NCBI RefSeq assembly: GCF_900460535.1
Contig: NZ_UHIL01000001.1
Location: 1,426,001 to 1,490,000, forward strand
DNA length: 64,000 nucleotides
From: Vibrio parahaemolyticus
Lineage (GTDB): Bacteria; Pseudomonadota; Gammaproteobacteria; Enterobacterales; Vibrionaceae
Direction of reading: 5' to 3'
This document shows, one piece after another, positions 9,397-17,658 of the stretch. The translations under genes and the position numbers were made by a program. The notes under the pieces are model-generated. The model made no database searches, was not told the DNA's origin, and saw only the letters and a program-made list of their open reading frames with translations. How positions within the stretch are numbered: position 1 is the first letter of the stretch; every line of letters begins with the position of its first letter.

Positions 9397-9463
9397 TACC
9401 CCTTTGTGGGTAAGGCATTCTGAGGAAATCAATAGTTAGGCGGTATTGTGGTTTCCCACAATA
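9397..9463. promoter_or_regulatory. Dyad-symmetric sites in the divergent promoter region
   Basis: The 302-base gap between the rhodanese gene and the sensor kinase gene holds two dyads: TACCC-N6-GGGTA at 9397-9412 and a stronger TATTGTGG-N4-CCACAATA at 9444-9463 (8-base perfect arms). A further GTGGGA half-site follows at about 9468. Size and spacing suit a dimeric FixJ/NarL-type regulator such as the one encoded at 11345. That it binds here is inference. Confidence 0.4.
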
Positions 9464-9552
9464 ATGATGTGGGATTGATCTAAAGCAACAAAGTTAGAGA
9501 GGGGAACGGTGCTAAAATGCGAAACCAATGCGCTGTCGTTGTGCTTTATTAA

Positions 9553-11355
9553 GTGACTAAAAATTATTTTCAAAAACTCCTTTATTCTATTGTATTTGTT
9601 GGTTTTACCTGTATTTCTCAAGTCAAAGCAGAACATCAGCCTTATAGGACAACATTTGATGTAGGTGTGTTGGCATTGAGAGGGCATTCTCACGCCAAAG
9701 AATCTTGGCAACCCACAATGACATGGTTGGAAGAACAAAACCCTAACTATGAATTCAACTTACATACTTACGATTTTGACCAACTAGAAGAAGCCTTTTT
9801 ACACGGTTGGTTGGATTTCATATTAACGAGTCCAGGACAGGCAACTAAGCTTGCTCGTGAGTACCCTATTAACTGGCTAGCAACGCAGAAAACGGCTTAC
9901 AGCAATGTGCCGAACAAGTCGATAGCATCAGTCGTTGTTGTGCGTGAAGAATCGCCTTTTAAAACACTGAGAGACATCAATGAAGCCAGTATCGCCGCTG
10001 TATCAGAAAAGGCGTTTGGTGGTTTTCTTGCTCTACGTTATGAGCTCGACAAACTTGGGTATTTCAACTCATCGTTCTTTGAAACAATCCATTTTACTGG
10101 CCCACCGACCGATCAGTTGATTCTCGATGTGATCGACGACCAAATTGATGTTGCAATTGTTCCTGCTTGTACACTGGAAAACATGGCGGCCGAAGGCAAG
10201 ATAGAGCTGCATAATTTGCGAGTGCTCAACGAAAGAAGGCCTGCTGATTCGGTTTGCGCAGTTAGTACTCCTCTGTACCCAAATTGGACCATGGCCATGA
10301 CGGAGCGTGCTCCAGTAGATGTTGGGCAAAAGGTCGCACAAACCCTGTTTGCAATGCCTGCAGATCATTCAGCCGCTATTGCTGCCAACAATGTGGGTTG
10401 GACGCTACCTGCGCCTAGCGTTAACGTAGATAAAGTCTACAAGCATTTGGACTTACATCCCTTACAGAAACCTTGGGCGCAAAAGGTTCAAGAGTGGCTA
10501 CATAAAAACCAAGCAGTCGCTATCGCAGCGCTGCTAACATTGATGTTACTGACTATCTATCACTTTTGGCTAGAGTGGACGTTCAAACGTAGTAGAGAAA
10601 AGTTGAAAGCTACCCTCAATGATTTACGTCGCAAGAGTAGCATGTTGGAACACGCTCAACGGATTACGATTGTGGGGGAATTAGGCAGCAGTATCGCACA
10701 TGAAATTAATCAACCATTGGCTGCGATTAAAAACTACAGTCAAGGTGCAAAGATGCGGATGGAGCAAGGCACTACACCCGAAGAAATGTTGCCGATAATA
10801 GAGAAAATTCAACAACAAGTGACGTCTGCGAGTGACATAGTGCAGCGTTTACGTAGTTTGATTCACCGGACGCCAATCGAGAAAAGCTGGGTTGACTTAC
10901 CTGCCGTCATCAATGATGCAATGAAGTTGGTGGATTATGAGTTCCAACGTCACAATATCCAACTAGGTGTGATGTATTCTGGCGAGGTACAAAACGTTTA
11001 TGTGGATGTGACTGGATTGCAACAGGTGATCATTAATGTGCTTAATAACGCCAAAGATGCCTGTCTTGCTCATTCGACTTCGCAAAAAGAGTTGTTTGTT
11101 GATCTCCATGTCAGCTTTTGTGATGACGTTGTCATCATTGACGTCATGGATAACGGGGTCGGGCTCGAAGAGCAAAATACCCCTCTCGATCAGCCTTTTT
11201 ATACCACGAAGGAAAATGGCCTAGGGCTAGGGCTTGCTATTTGTCGCGATGTAATTGAAGCGCACCAAGGTTCCATCAATTTTAGGTCAATTGACCCATT
11301 TGGGTGTCAAGTGACTATCGTTTTACCATATCAGGAAGCTCAGAATGAGTCGTAA
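9553..11355 (+). CDS. TtrS-like sensor histidine kinase with PhnD-type periplasmic sensor domain
   Basis: 600 residues. Signal peptide (1-26), a periplasmic PhnD/TtrS-like binding domain (about 30-300, with DFILTSPGQATKL and SEKAFGGFLALRYE), a membrane helix (about 321-341), a HisKA domain with phospho-accepting His383 in IAHEINQPLA, and an ATPase domain with an N box (NNAKDA), DNGVGL and GLGLGLAIC. This is the architecture of the tetrathionate sensor TtrS and the thiosulfate sensor ThsS. The start is GTG at 9553; an in-frame TAA ends directly before it, so no upstream start is possible, and the SD is poor. It overlaps the response-regulator gene by 11 bases. Divergent placement suggests control of the rhodanese operon; the true ligand is unproven. 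Confidence 0.82.
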   Translation: MTKNYFQKLLYSIVFVGFTCISQVKAEHQPYRTTFDVGVLALRGHSHAKESWQPTMTWLEEQNPNYEFNLHTYDFDQLEEAFLHGWLDFILTSPGQATKLAREYPINWLATQKTAYSNVPNKSIASVVVVREESPFKTLRDINEASIAAVSEKAFGGFLALRYELDKLGYFNSSFFETIHFTGPPTDQLILDVIDDQIDVAIVPACTLENMAAEGKIELHNLRVLNERRPADSVCAVSTPLYPNWTMAMTERAPVDVGQKVAQTLFAMPADHSAAIAANNVGWTLPAPSVNVDKVYKHLDLHPLQKPWAQKVQEWLHKNQAVAIAALLTLMLLTIYHFWLEWTFKRSREKLKATLNDLRRKSSMLEHAQRITIVGELGSSIAHEINQPLAAIKNYSQGAKMRMEQGTTPEEMLPIIEKIQQQVTSASDIVQRLRSLIHRTPIEKSWVDLPAVINDAMKLVDYEFQRHNIQLGVMYSGEVQNVYVDVTGLQQVIINVLNNAKDACLAHSTSQKELFVDLHVSFCDDVVIIDVMDNGVGLEEQNTPLDQPFYTTKENGLGLGLAICRDVIEAHQGSINFRSIDPFGCQVTIVLPYQEAQNES

Positions 11356-11941
11356 TCTTTGCCCACTTTATATCGTTGACGATGAAGTGCCTGTTTTAGA
11401 ATCAATGGCCTTTATGTTAGAAAGTTATGGTTATAGCGTCGATGTCTATTCAAACGGGCAAGATTTCTTACAGAGAGTGAATCTGCATCAAGCTGGATGT
11501 GTATTGTTGGATAGCCGAATGCCAGAAATGCGTGGGCAGGAGCTTCACCTGCTAATGCGTAATCAATGCAGTCCAATCAGCGTTATATATCTGACTGGGC
11601 ATGGTGATATTCCAATGGCAGTCGACGCCTTAAAAGAAGGCGCGTTGGACTTTTTTCAAAAGCCTGTGGACGGTAATGCTTTAGTGGCGGCAATCGATAA
11701 TGCTATGGAATGTTCACTAAAAAACCAAGAAAAACAAAGTGCAAAACTAACTCTTCAAAGCCTTACTAGAAGAGAAAAAGAAGTACTGATTCTGGTGGTT
11801 AAAGGGATGAAAAATCAGGATATGGCGAACCAACTGTGTGTTTCGCTTCGTACTATAGAAGTTCATCGCTCCAATGTAATGAAGAAGTTGGAAGTAGAAA
11901 GTTTAGCGGCATTGATTCATAAAGTAGGGCACGTAATTTAG
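11345..11941 (+). CDS. FixJ/TtrR-family response regulator
   Basis: 198 residues: a receiver domain (1-120) with acidic pair D12/D13, phospho-acceptor D56 in LLDSRMPE, the T/S site in YLTGHGD and the conserved Lys in FFQKPVDG, then a LuxR-type helix-turn-helix (LTRREKEVLILVVKGM, then VSLRTIEVHRSNVMKKL). All phosphotransfer residues are intact. It is co-transcribed with the TtrS-like kinase (11-base overlap) and is its obvious partner. Likely targets are the divergent promoters at 9251-9552. A strong hairpin follows the stop. Confidence 0.85.
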   Translation: MSRNLCPLYIVDDEVPVLESMAFMLESYGYSVDVYSNGQDFLQRVNLHQAGCVLLDSRMPEMRGQELHLLMRNQCSPISVIYLTGHGDIPMAVDALKEGALDFFQKPVDGNALVAAIDNAMECSLKNQEKQSAKLTLQSLTRREKEVLILVVKGMKNQDMANQLCVSLRTIEVHRSNVMKKLEVESLAALIHKVGHVI

Positions 11942-11949
11942 GTATAAAA

Positions 11950-11971
11950 AAAGCAGCCAGTTGGCTGCTTT
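11950..11971 (+). terminator. Rho-independent terminator, probably bidirectional
   Basis: Near-perfect palindrome AAAGCAGCCA / TGGCTGCTTT right after the response-regulator stop. An A run before it and T-rich sequence after allow it to serve both this operon and the convergent META lipoprotein gene. Confidence 0.8.
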
Positions 11972-12000
11972 AAAAAATGGTTTTGTTTACTGACTTGGGA

Positions 12001-12447
12001 TTAGTTTACCCAGTCACGTAGAGTAAACGTCAATTCATGATCGGCATTTTTCAGAACAAGACCATCTTTAGTTAGAGTGATGTCACTCCAGTTAGATAGT
12101 GTTTGTGTCATTGCATTTTCGATCTTCATTTGATCTTCCATACACATCTTCATGGTCATGCCCATTTTTTCGATGCGTAGTTGGTTGTTTTTCAGCTCAG
12201 CTTGACCGAAGAAGTTGTTACAACCCGCATTGCCGTTTGCTGTTAGGTTTTCACCGATTTCTAGGCGAGCCGCTTTTTGGTTTTCGTCTAGAACGATATT
12301 TTTACCATCAACTTGAACAAGTTCCCAGTTGTGGTGCTGTAAATCTTGAGCCGTAATTTCTTTCACATCATCACCGTTGCTAGCACAAGCAGTCATAAGA
12401 ACAGGGAGAGAGATTGCTGTAACTAACGTTTTTAGGCTAAGCTTCAT
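12001..12447 (-). CDS. META-domain lipoprotein (HslJ-like)
   Basis: 148 residues: signal peptide with lipobox (LMTAC, Cys at about residue 22), then a single META domain (from HHNWELVQVDGKNI to the end) with the typical GNAGCNNFFGQ and TMKMCMEDQMKIENAM stretches, as in the E. coli heat-shock/novobiocin-related lipoprotein HslJ. A C-terminal DHELTFTLRDWVN strand closes the domain. It is monocistronic, with a 190-base upstream gap towards the divergent DUF1289 gene. The function of META proteins is not settled; an envelope role is likely. Confidence 0.8.
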   Translation of the reverse strand: MKLSLKTLVTAISLPVLMTACASNGDDVKEITAQDLQHHNWELVQVDGKNIVLDENQKAARLEIGENLTANGNAGCNNFFGQAELKNNQLRIEKMGMTMKMCMEDQMKIENAMTQTLSNWSDITLTKDGLVLKNADHELTFTLRDWVN

Positions 12448-12636
12448 TTTATAGACTCCGTTTTTAGAAACGCGGTAAGTATAAGTAATAAAACACTGTT
12501 TTTGTCAGCATACGGTTATGGTTTCGTATGTTTTTGACATAACGAAGTGTATAACAGATTTTGTCGGTGAGTAATCTTCTCGTTTAGTTATTTAAACTAG
12601 GCAAACACGCCCTAGCATGGAAAGAGCGTTTATAGT

Positions 12637-12885
12637 ATGGAGCAACTGGAATTTTTCACTGTCCCAAGCCCTTGTGTTGGAGTATGTACCTCCGATGAAA
12701 AAGGGTTTTGCAAGGGGTGTATGAGAAAAAGAGAGGAACGGTTTAATTGGCTGAACTTAACCCCCGCTCAGCAGTTGCACGTTATTAAGTTGTGTCGTCA
12801 AAGATACAGAAGAAAGATGTTGGCAGGTAAGACGAAGCCAGAACAGCTTCAAGATAATTCATCACCTCAACAAGATTTGTTTTAG
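12637..12885 (+). CDS. DUF1289 domain-containing small Cys-rich protein
   Basis: 82 residues, with the DUF1289 hallmark PSPCVGVC, then FCKGCMRKREE and the W-x-x-L segment NWLNLTPAQQ. The four Cys residues (C-x3-C ... C-x2-C) look like a small metal or Fe-S site. A basic helix (CRQRYRRKML) and a Gln/Ser-rich tail follow. Family members are small cytoplasmic proteins of unknown function, sometimes annotated as Fe-S proteins. It is preceded by AT-rich sequence and stands alone. Confidence 0.8.
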   Translation: MEQLEFFTVPSPCVGVCTSDEKGFCKGCMRKREERFNWLNLTPAQQLHVIKLCRQRYRRKMLAGKTKPEQLQDNSSPQQDLF

Positions 12886-12941
12886 AAGCATTTCTAATTA
12901 AGGTGCGGACACGCCATCGTTCTTGTTTCTGCTTTTTACAT

Positions 12942-12980
12942 ATTCCCGGCCCGGCAAGGTATCCTTTAAGAACCGGGAAT
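12942..12980. repeat. Hairpin-forming inverted repeat
   Basis: Perfect 8-base arms ATTCCCGG and CCGGGAAT with a 23-base, partly GC-rich loop, lying between the convergent DUF1289 gene and the small gene at 13018-13239. There is no strong T run on either side, so this is not an obvious terminator. Confidence 0.4.
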
Positions 12981-13017
12981 CTCCTATCCATTTTTCCCTA
13001 TAAATCGGTAATTGGCG

Positions 13018-13239
13018 TTATTTCATCGACCAACGGTCGCTAACCCAGCCTCCCGCTTGTTCGTCAAAGTGATTTCCTGCAAATCGATGGTTGAGCTCAA
13101 CCTCTAATTTGCTTGTTGGAAGCTCATCCATTAACTGGTGAATGTACCTTGCCATAGGGTCGGTACATGCTTCACGTTCTCGGCGGATGACCACTTCTTT
13201 GATCATTTGGAGTCTGTAGCTATTGCTGGCTCGTTTCAT
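13018..13239 (-). CDS. Hypothetical small protein, 73 residues
   Basis: I do not recognise the family. The reading frame is open further upstream, but an excellent SD (GGAGGTC, 13244-13250) sits just before the ATG at 13239, giving a 73-residue basic N-terminal, acidic-middle protein (MKRASNSYRLQMIKEVV start; FAGNHFDEQAGGWVSDRW near the end). There is no signal peptide, membrane segment or Cys cluster. The good SD is the main evidence that it is a real gene. About 275 bases to its right (13240-13565) hold nothing else I can support. Confidence 0.55.
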   Translation of the reverse strand: MKRASNSYRLQMIKEVVIRREREACTDPMARYIHQLMDELPTSKLEVELNHRFAGNHFDEQAGGWVSDRWSMK

Positions 13240-13565
13240 TTTTGACCTCCAGAACTCGATGGCAGCAGTTTGAACACATTGACGTCCAGATCGCTGCTCA
13301 TTGGCGTGCGCGTGGCGGCACATCACCATCGTTTGAAGTCCAAAGACAAATTGTTTGAGAGCAGTGTTTGTAACGCCATTCACATCTTTCTCAGAATCAT
13401 TGACTATGCGAATAAAAATGTCTCGCGAAATTTAGCCGATGAGCCTGCATATTTGAAAGACCTTATCAAACATAGAAGCCCAGCACAGGGGCGTCAACAA
13501 CACAAATGAACAATTTTTGAACAGATTGTGAAGGTGGAGAATTATCAGCAATTTATCGAAAATAA

Positions 13566-13592
13566 AAAACCGAAGCACAAAGCTTCGGTTTT
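13566..13592 (-). terminator. Rho-independent terminator of the nucleotidase gene
   Basis: Eleven-base perfect arms AAAACCGAAGC and GCTTCGGTTTT; read leftwards they are followed by a T run. A second inverted pair (GCTCTGAC and GTCAGAGC, 13604-13640 region) lies between it and the stop codon at 13658. Confidence 0.85.
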
Positions 13593-13657
13593 GATTTAGG
13601 AGCTCTGACGGATTGATTCGATAGAACCATTCTAGTCAGAGCGTAAGGTGTAGAGTA

Positions 13658-15373
13658 TTAGCTACCAGTTGCAGGACAGCCTTTCACTGCTTGGCTATTG
13701 CTGAAGTACTTGATGTTGTCTAGGTTCTTGTTGTAGCTATCCGCCGAGATTTGCGGGTTGTTTACGAAGAACTCACGCAGTACTGATGCGTCTGTCATTT
13801 GAGTTGATTCAACTTGGATAACTGGGTAGTCATCACCGCCTGCAGCGCTGAAGCTAATTACAGCGAACGTGTAAGTTGCGTCTAGGTTGAAGCCTTTACC
13901 GTTAATGTCAGTAATAGTTACTGAGCCAGCATCACAATCTACATCTAGAGTGATGTTGTCTAGTTGAGCGTAAGCACCAGAACCCGCAGATTTCGTAGCA
14001 ACGACGTCTAGGTATTCTTTTACTTCTTTACCTGTCATGGTCGCTTTTGTTACGAAGTTACCAAATGGTTGTACTGTTAGTACATCACGGTAAGTGATAT
14101 CGCCAGCTTGGATTGAATCACGAACACCACCGGAGTTCATCACACCAAAGTCTGCTTTCACTAGCTCGTATGTACGGTACGCTTCACCTAGTAGGTGGCC
14201 AAGGTTCGTTTGCTGTGAGCGAACTACACCACGGTCGCCTTCAAGTTTACCATCCGTAGAAGATACTTTAACGTCAAGCAGATCTTGACCTTGCTCTTGG
14301 TAAGTACGAAGAATTTGCTTAACTACAGCATCTGGCTTGATTTCTTCAGCGATGAATTGGTAGTCGCCGTTCGCATCTTTTGCCTTTAGGTTAACTGGAA
14401 TCAAAGCGTAGTTTGCTAGGTGCAGTTTGCCATCGTAGTATTCGAAGTCTGCACGACCAACATATTTACCCCACTCATGCGCTTGCATGATGTATGTGCC
14501 GTTTTGTTGGTCTGGAGCACACTCGTCACCTGGTTTGAAGTCTGCGTATTCGTTAGTACCCGGCTCCATACATACTGGGTTTTGTGAGTGGCCACCAATA
14601 ATTGCATCTAGTTGGCCTTCTTCAAGAGAACGCGCTAGTAAAACGTCACCTGGTGCTTCGCTACCATGGTTACCATCTTGGTAGTGACCCATGTGTGTTG
14701 TTGCAAAAACTAGATCGACAGTTTCGTTTGCTTCGATTTCCTTAAGTACTTTTTTGATTTCAACCTGAGGATCTTCGAAGTAGATATCAGCAACGTTACT
14801 TGGGTTTACCAGTTTCGCTGTATCTTTTGTTGTTAGGCCAACAACCGCAACTTTAAGTCCGTTAATCGTGAAGACTTTGTAAGGCGCGAAGTAACGTTCG
14901 TCGGTTACTTTACCATCGGTGTCTTTCTTGTAGATGTTTGCAGCGAGCATAGGGAAGTCAGCCCATTGGATCTGCTTGTTCAAAACATCTAAAGCGTTAT
15001 CAAACTCGTGGTTACCGACAGCCATTGCGTCGTAACCAAGCAGGTTCATCCCTATGAAGTCCGGTTCTGCATCTTGCATGTCTGACTCAGGAACACCTGT
15101 GTTGATATCACCGCCAGACAATAGAATGGTTTCGCCACCGCTTGATTCCACTTCTGCACGAATAGAGTCGATCAAAGTTTTGCGTGCAGCCATGCCGTAT
15201 TCGCCTTTGCTGTTTTCCCAAAAGCGGCCATGGTTGTCGTTAGTGTGTAGAACGGTGAATTTAGTACAAGAATCTGCAGTCTCACAGGTTACTGGTGAAT
15301 TGTCGCTGTCTGAGCCGCATCCTGCTAGCGCAGCGCCCACTGCCACTACCAATAGAGATTTGGAAAACTTCAT
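13658..15373 (-). CDS. Lipoprotein 5'-nucleotidase / UshA-family metallophosphatase
   Basis: 571 residues: a signal peptide with lipobox (LAGC, Cys at about residue 19) and a Ser/Asp linker. The metallophosphoesterase domain has the dinuclear-metal motifs HTNDNHG, SGGDINTG, GNHEFDN, TTHMGH and GGHSQN. The 5'-nucleotidase C-terminal substrate domain contains NSGGVRDSI and FSAAGGDDYPV. It should hydrolyse nucleotides or related phosphoesters at the cell surface or in the periplasm, salvaging phosphate and nucleosides. It differs from the classic Vibrio NutA leader sequence, so it is probably a second family member. It is monocistronic, with a strong terminator downstream. Confidence 0.85.
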   Translation of the reverse strand: MKFSKSLLVVAVGAALAGCGSDSDNSPVTCETADSCTKFTVLHTNDNHGRFWENSKGEYGMAARKTLIDSIRAEVESSGGETILLSGGDINTGVPESDMQDAEPDFIGMNLLGYDAMAVGNHEFDNALDVLNKQIQWADFPMLAANIYKKDTDGKVTDERYFAPYKVFTINGLKVAVVGLTTKDTAKLVNPSNVADIYFEDPQVEIKKVLKEIEANETVDLVFATTHMGHYQDGNHGSEAPGDVLLARSLEEGQLDAIIGGHSQNPVCMEPGTNEYADFKPGDECAPDQQNGTYIMQAHEWGKYVGRADFEYYDGKLHLANYALIPVNLKAKDANGDYQFIAEEIKPDAVVKQILRTYQEQGQDLLDVKVSSTDGKLEGDRGVVRSQQTNLGHLLGEAYRTYELVKADFGVMNSGGVRDSIQAGDITYRDVLTVQPFGNFVTKATMTGKEVKEYLDVVATKSAGSGAYAQLDNITLDVDCDAGSVTITDINGKGFNLDATYTFAVISFSAAGGDDYPVIQVESTQMTDASVLREFFVNNPQISADSYNKNLDNIKYFSNSQAVKGCPATGS

Positions 15374-15722
15374 AAGGGATCCTTTCTTTGTGATTTTGTT
15401 ATTGTTACGGCGTGAAATATACGGAATTAATGTGAAAGTTTAGTGATCTATCTCTTATTTATACTTCTATCGACGATACGAATTAATAAGCATGCAAACT
15501 ACGTCTATAAATAAACAGAATTGGTATTTAGCATTTATTTTATGTGGCTTAAGCTATTTTTTGTGAGGCAGTTAATTGAATGCGTGTTGTTTATGTGAAT
15601 CAATACGCATTTTGGTGAGGTATGACGCTAAGTTTGGTTATTATTTTGCCAAATTCATGTTTTTCTAAGTTCCTACGAAACAAATAGTTATAATTTTCTA
15701 CTGCAAAGGTAGAGAGGTAGGG
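15374..15722. other. Intergenic region, AT-rich, divergent promoters
   Basis: 349 bases between the divergent nucleotidase and acetyltransferase genes. No open frame is convincing. One inverted pair, AATGCGT (15579-15585) and ACGCATT (15605-15611), could be an operator; otherwise I see only AT-rich promoter-like sequence. Confidence 0.4.
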
Positions 15723-16429
15723 ATGTTTATAAAATCATCTGCGAAAACAGCAGAAATCGATTGCTCTTGGCACAATCAGTTTGAACTCAGTCAAAAACCG
15801 TACAACGGTTATTACTATGACTCCCAATTTTGGAAAAGGTTTTCCGAACACACCGCTGTTTATTTATTCCAATCTGATGCGTTTACTCTTTTATCCTGTC
15901 CGGAAAATCTCTGGCATAAAATTAAACATTTTCAGCCGAGTGAGCTAGAGAGAAAATTAAATAACCTGCAATTATTCTGCGAATATGACGACGTCGACTA
16001 TCATTTATTTAATGATAATACCTTCAATAAAGATGCTGATGTTTTCACTTTGAATATTGAATCTGACAATGAGTTGCTTGACGTATTTTTACGTAGTAAC
16101 AGCGCAGAAGATATTGAGAAAGCCGATTTCGAGCTCGATAGCCACTTCTTCTATGGCATTTTAGAAGAGGGTAAATTGGTTGCGGTATTAGCGTCATATT
16201 GTTACAAAGGAAAGGAACCATTTGAGTCGTTATCGTTACTGGTTAGCCCTAAAGCGAGAGAAAAGGGTACGGTAAGCGCTTGCTTTCACACTTAGTGGCG
16301 GAGGTTAAAACGCGAGATCGTAAAGTGAGATACCGAGTAAATATAGAAAATACACCTTCGATTAAGTTGTGCGAATCTTTGAGATTTGAAGCTTATAACC
16401 GATTGCGCGTATTTACTCAGGATGAATAG
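15723..16429 (+). pseudogene. GNAT acetyltransferase gene interrupted by a -1 frameshift at A_AAG_GGT
   Basis: The first frame (15723-16295) runs 182 codons of a GNAT-like protein, then reads into an unrelated tail (TVSACFHT) and stops. In the -1 frame the protein continues as GYGKRLLSHLV and on through SIKLCESLRFEAYNRL to a stop at 16427-16429, completing a normal GNAT fold of about 235 residues. The shift falls inside the acetyl-CoA-binding motif (R-E-K-G-Y-G). The crossover is a perfect slippery heptamer, A_AAG_GGT, at 16262-16268, so the break may be a one-base deletion, a sequencing error or programmed -1 frameshifting. A second GNAT gene starts 11 bases downstream. The substrate is unknown. 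Confidence 0.7.
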
Positions 16430-16440
16430 AAAGGAAAGTA

Positions 16441-16956
16441 ATGGGATACACAGTAAGGAATGCTGTTAGAGAAGAAGCAGCTCAAATTGCTAAAATACAT
16501 GTCGATTCGTGGCAGGTGGCGTACAAAGGGTTAATGCCACAAAGCTATATAGAGCAGTTTACCATTGAGCGCCGAGAAAGGATGTGGACACGAGTTATGA
16601 CGGAGCAACTGGCTCAATTGATCGTGGTTGAGAAACAAGGGGAAATCGTCGGGTTTTTAAGTTACGAGTTGCCTAACCACACCAGTGAAGATAAAACGGC
16701 GTTGGTAACGTGTTGCTATGTCTCGCCGTTACATTATGGGCAAGGGGCAGGAAGTGCACTGTTAGATGAGCTCGAAACACGTCTACTCTCTACGCCAGTA
16801 ATGCAGATAAGTCTGAAAGCACTGAACACTAATAAGCAAGGACTGAATTTTTACAAGAAGTGTGGTTTTGTGCGTACCGGGGAAGAAGAATCCGAAGTCA
16901 TTGATAGCATGACGCTGACTGACCTCACTTTAATGAAGTACATTGCCCGTTCGTAA
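16441..16956 (+). CDS. GNAT family N-acetyltransferase
   Basis: 171 residues with a standard GNAT fold: N-terminal VRNAVREEAAQIAKIHVDSW, the central strand CCYVSPLHYG with the acetyl-CoA loop QGAGSALLDELE (motif R/Q-x-x-G-x-G/A), and the late FYKKCGFVRTGEE motif. All core elements are intact. It follows the frameshifted GNAT gene by 11 bases with an AGGAAAG SD and is probably co-transcribed. The N-terminal WQVAYKGLMPQSYIEQ segment resembles proteins annotated as ribosomal-protein or amine acetyltransferases, but the substrate cannot be deduced. Confidence 0.82.
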   Translation: MGYTVRNAVREEAAQIAKIHVDSWQVAYKGLMPQSYIEQFTIERRERMWTRVMTEQLAQLIVVEKQGEIVGFLSYELPNHTSEDKTALVTCCYVSPLHYGQGAGSALLDELETRLLSTPVMQISLKALNTNKQGLNFYKKCGFVRTGEEESEVIDSMTLTDLTLMKYIARS

Positions 16957-16975
16957 ATCAAATGCCATATATAGT

Positions 16976-17008
16976 AAAACCCCGGAGGTGGTAAGACTCC
17001 GGGGTTTT
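16976..17008 (+). terminator. Strong GC-rich terminator
   Basis: Twelve-base perfect arms AAAACCCCGGAG and CTCCGGGGTTTT after the GNAT gene. It may also serve the convergent rplY gene. Confidence 0.88.
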
Positions 17009-17096
17009 GAAATTTTTTAGATGTCTCGGTTGGTAAATCCGATTATCTTTTATGCAAAAGGTCTGGATTTAATCCGATTAATTCCTTGGTAGGGAA

Positions 17097-17375
17097 TTAG
17101 ATACGGATGAAGTCCATGTGTTCAACTTTTGGCTTGAACGCGTGACGTTGAACGTCTTGTGGCTTAACTTTAACTTCTTTGCCATCGATAACTAGAACGA
17201 TGCCTTCGTAGAATTCAGGCTTGTCCATTTGGTTTACGATGTCGTCGTGGTTAAGAACGATAGCTACTGCTGCTTCTTCACCGCCGTATACAACTGCAGG
17301 GAATTTGCCAGCGTGACGTAGGCGGCGGCTCGCACCTTTACCTAGTTCAGTACGTACTACTGCTTCGAATTTCAT
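17097..17375 (-). CDS. rplY: 50S ribosomal protein L25
   Basis: 92 residues starting [20 protein letters not shown], matching the single-domain L25 of gammaproteobacteria, which binds loop E of 5S rRNA. The reading frame is open 44 codons further upstream, but the family start is at 17375. The placement beside radD, rsuA and bcr is the same neighbourhood as in E. coli, with a two-component system inserted here. The leader region (17376-17507) holds a small hairpin, CAACAA/TTGTTG, at 17417-17435. Confidence 0.95.
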   Translation of the reverse strand: MKFEAVVRTELGKGASRRLRHAGKFPAVVYGGEEAAVAIVLNHDDIVNQMDKPEFYEGIVLVIDGKEVKVKPQDVQRHAFKPKVEHMDFIRI

Positions 17376-17658
17376 AGTATTTACTCTCAAATTAGTAAAA
17401 ATCAAATGTTCACAATCAACAATGCGACCTTGTTGTTCGTGGTAAAGCTTGAAACAGGAACTGTTCAAGCGAGCGCGGATACTATCATTCCACTTAGAAT
17501 TGGGCAACCCAAATCGTATCTAAATCAATAAAAACACATCATTTGGCGGATCCTAAGTTGATGGTTTTTATCACTTAGCGTGAAAAATGCTCGTATCGCT
17601 TCTATTTTCATCGGTTTGATTAGCGTTTACCGATGAAAAAGAGTCTTTCGTGATTCGT

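Noticed and set aside
13270-13509. Rightward 79-codon frame opposite the small hypothetical gene
   Set aside because: No SD and no recognisable domain; it overlaps the gene at 13018-13239, which has a strong SD, only on its non-coding upstream side, and composition is unremarkable.
17376-17507. 44-codon N-terminal extension of L25
   Set aside because: L25 starts with MKFEAVVR-type sequence; the extension reads through the leader hairpin and has no ribosomal-protein similarity.
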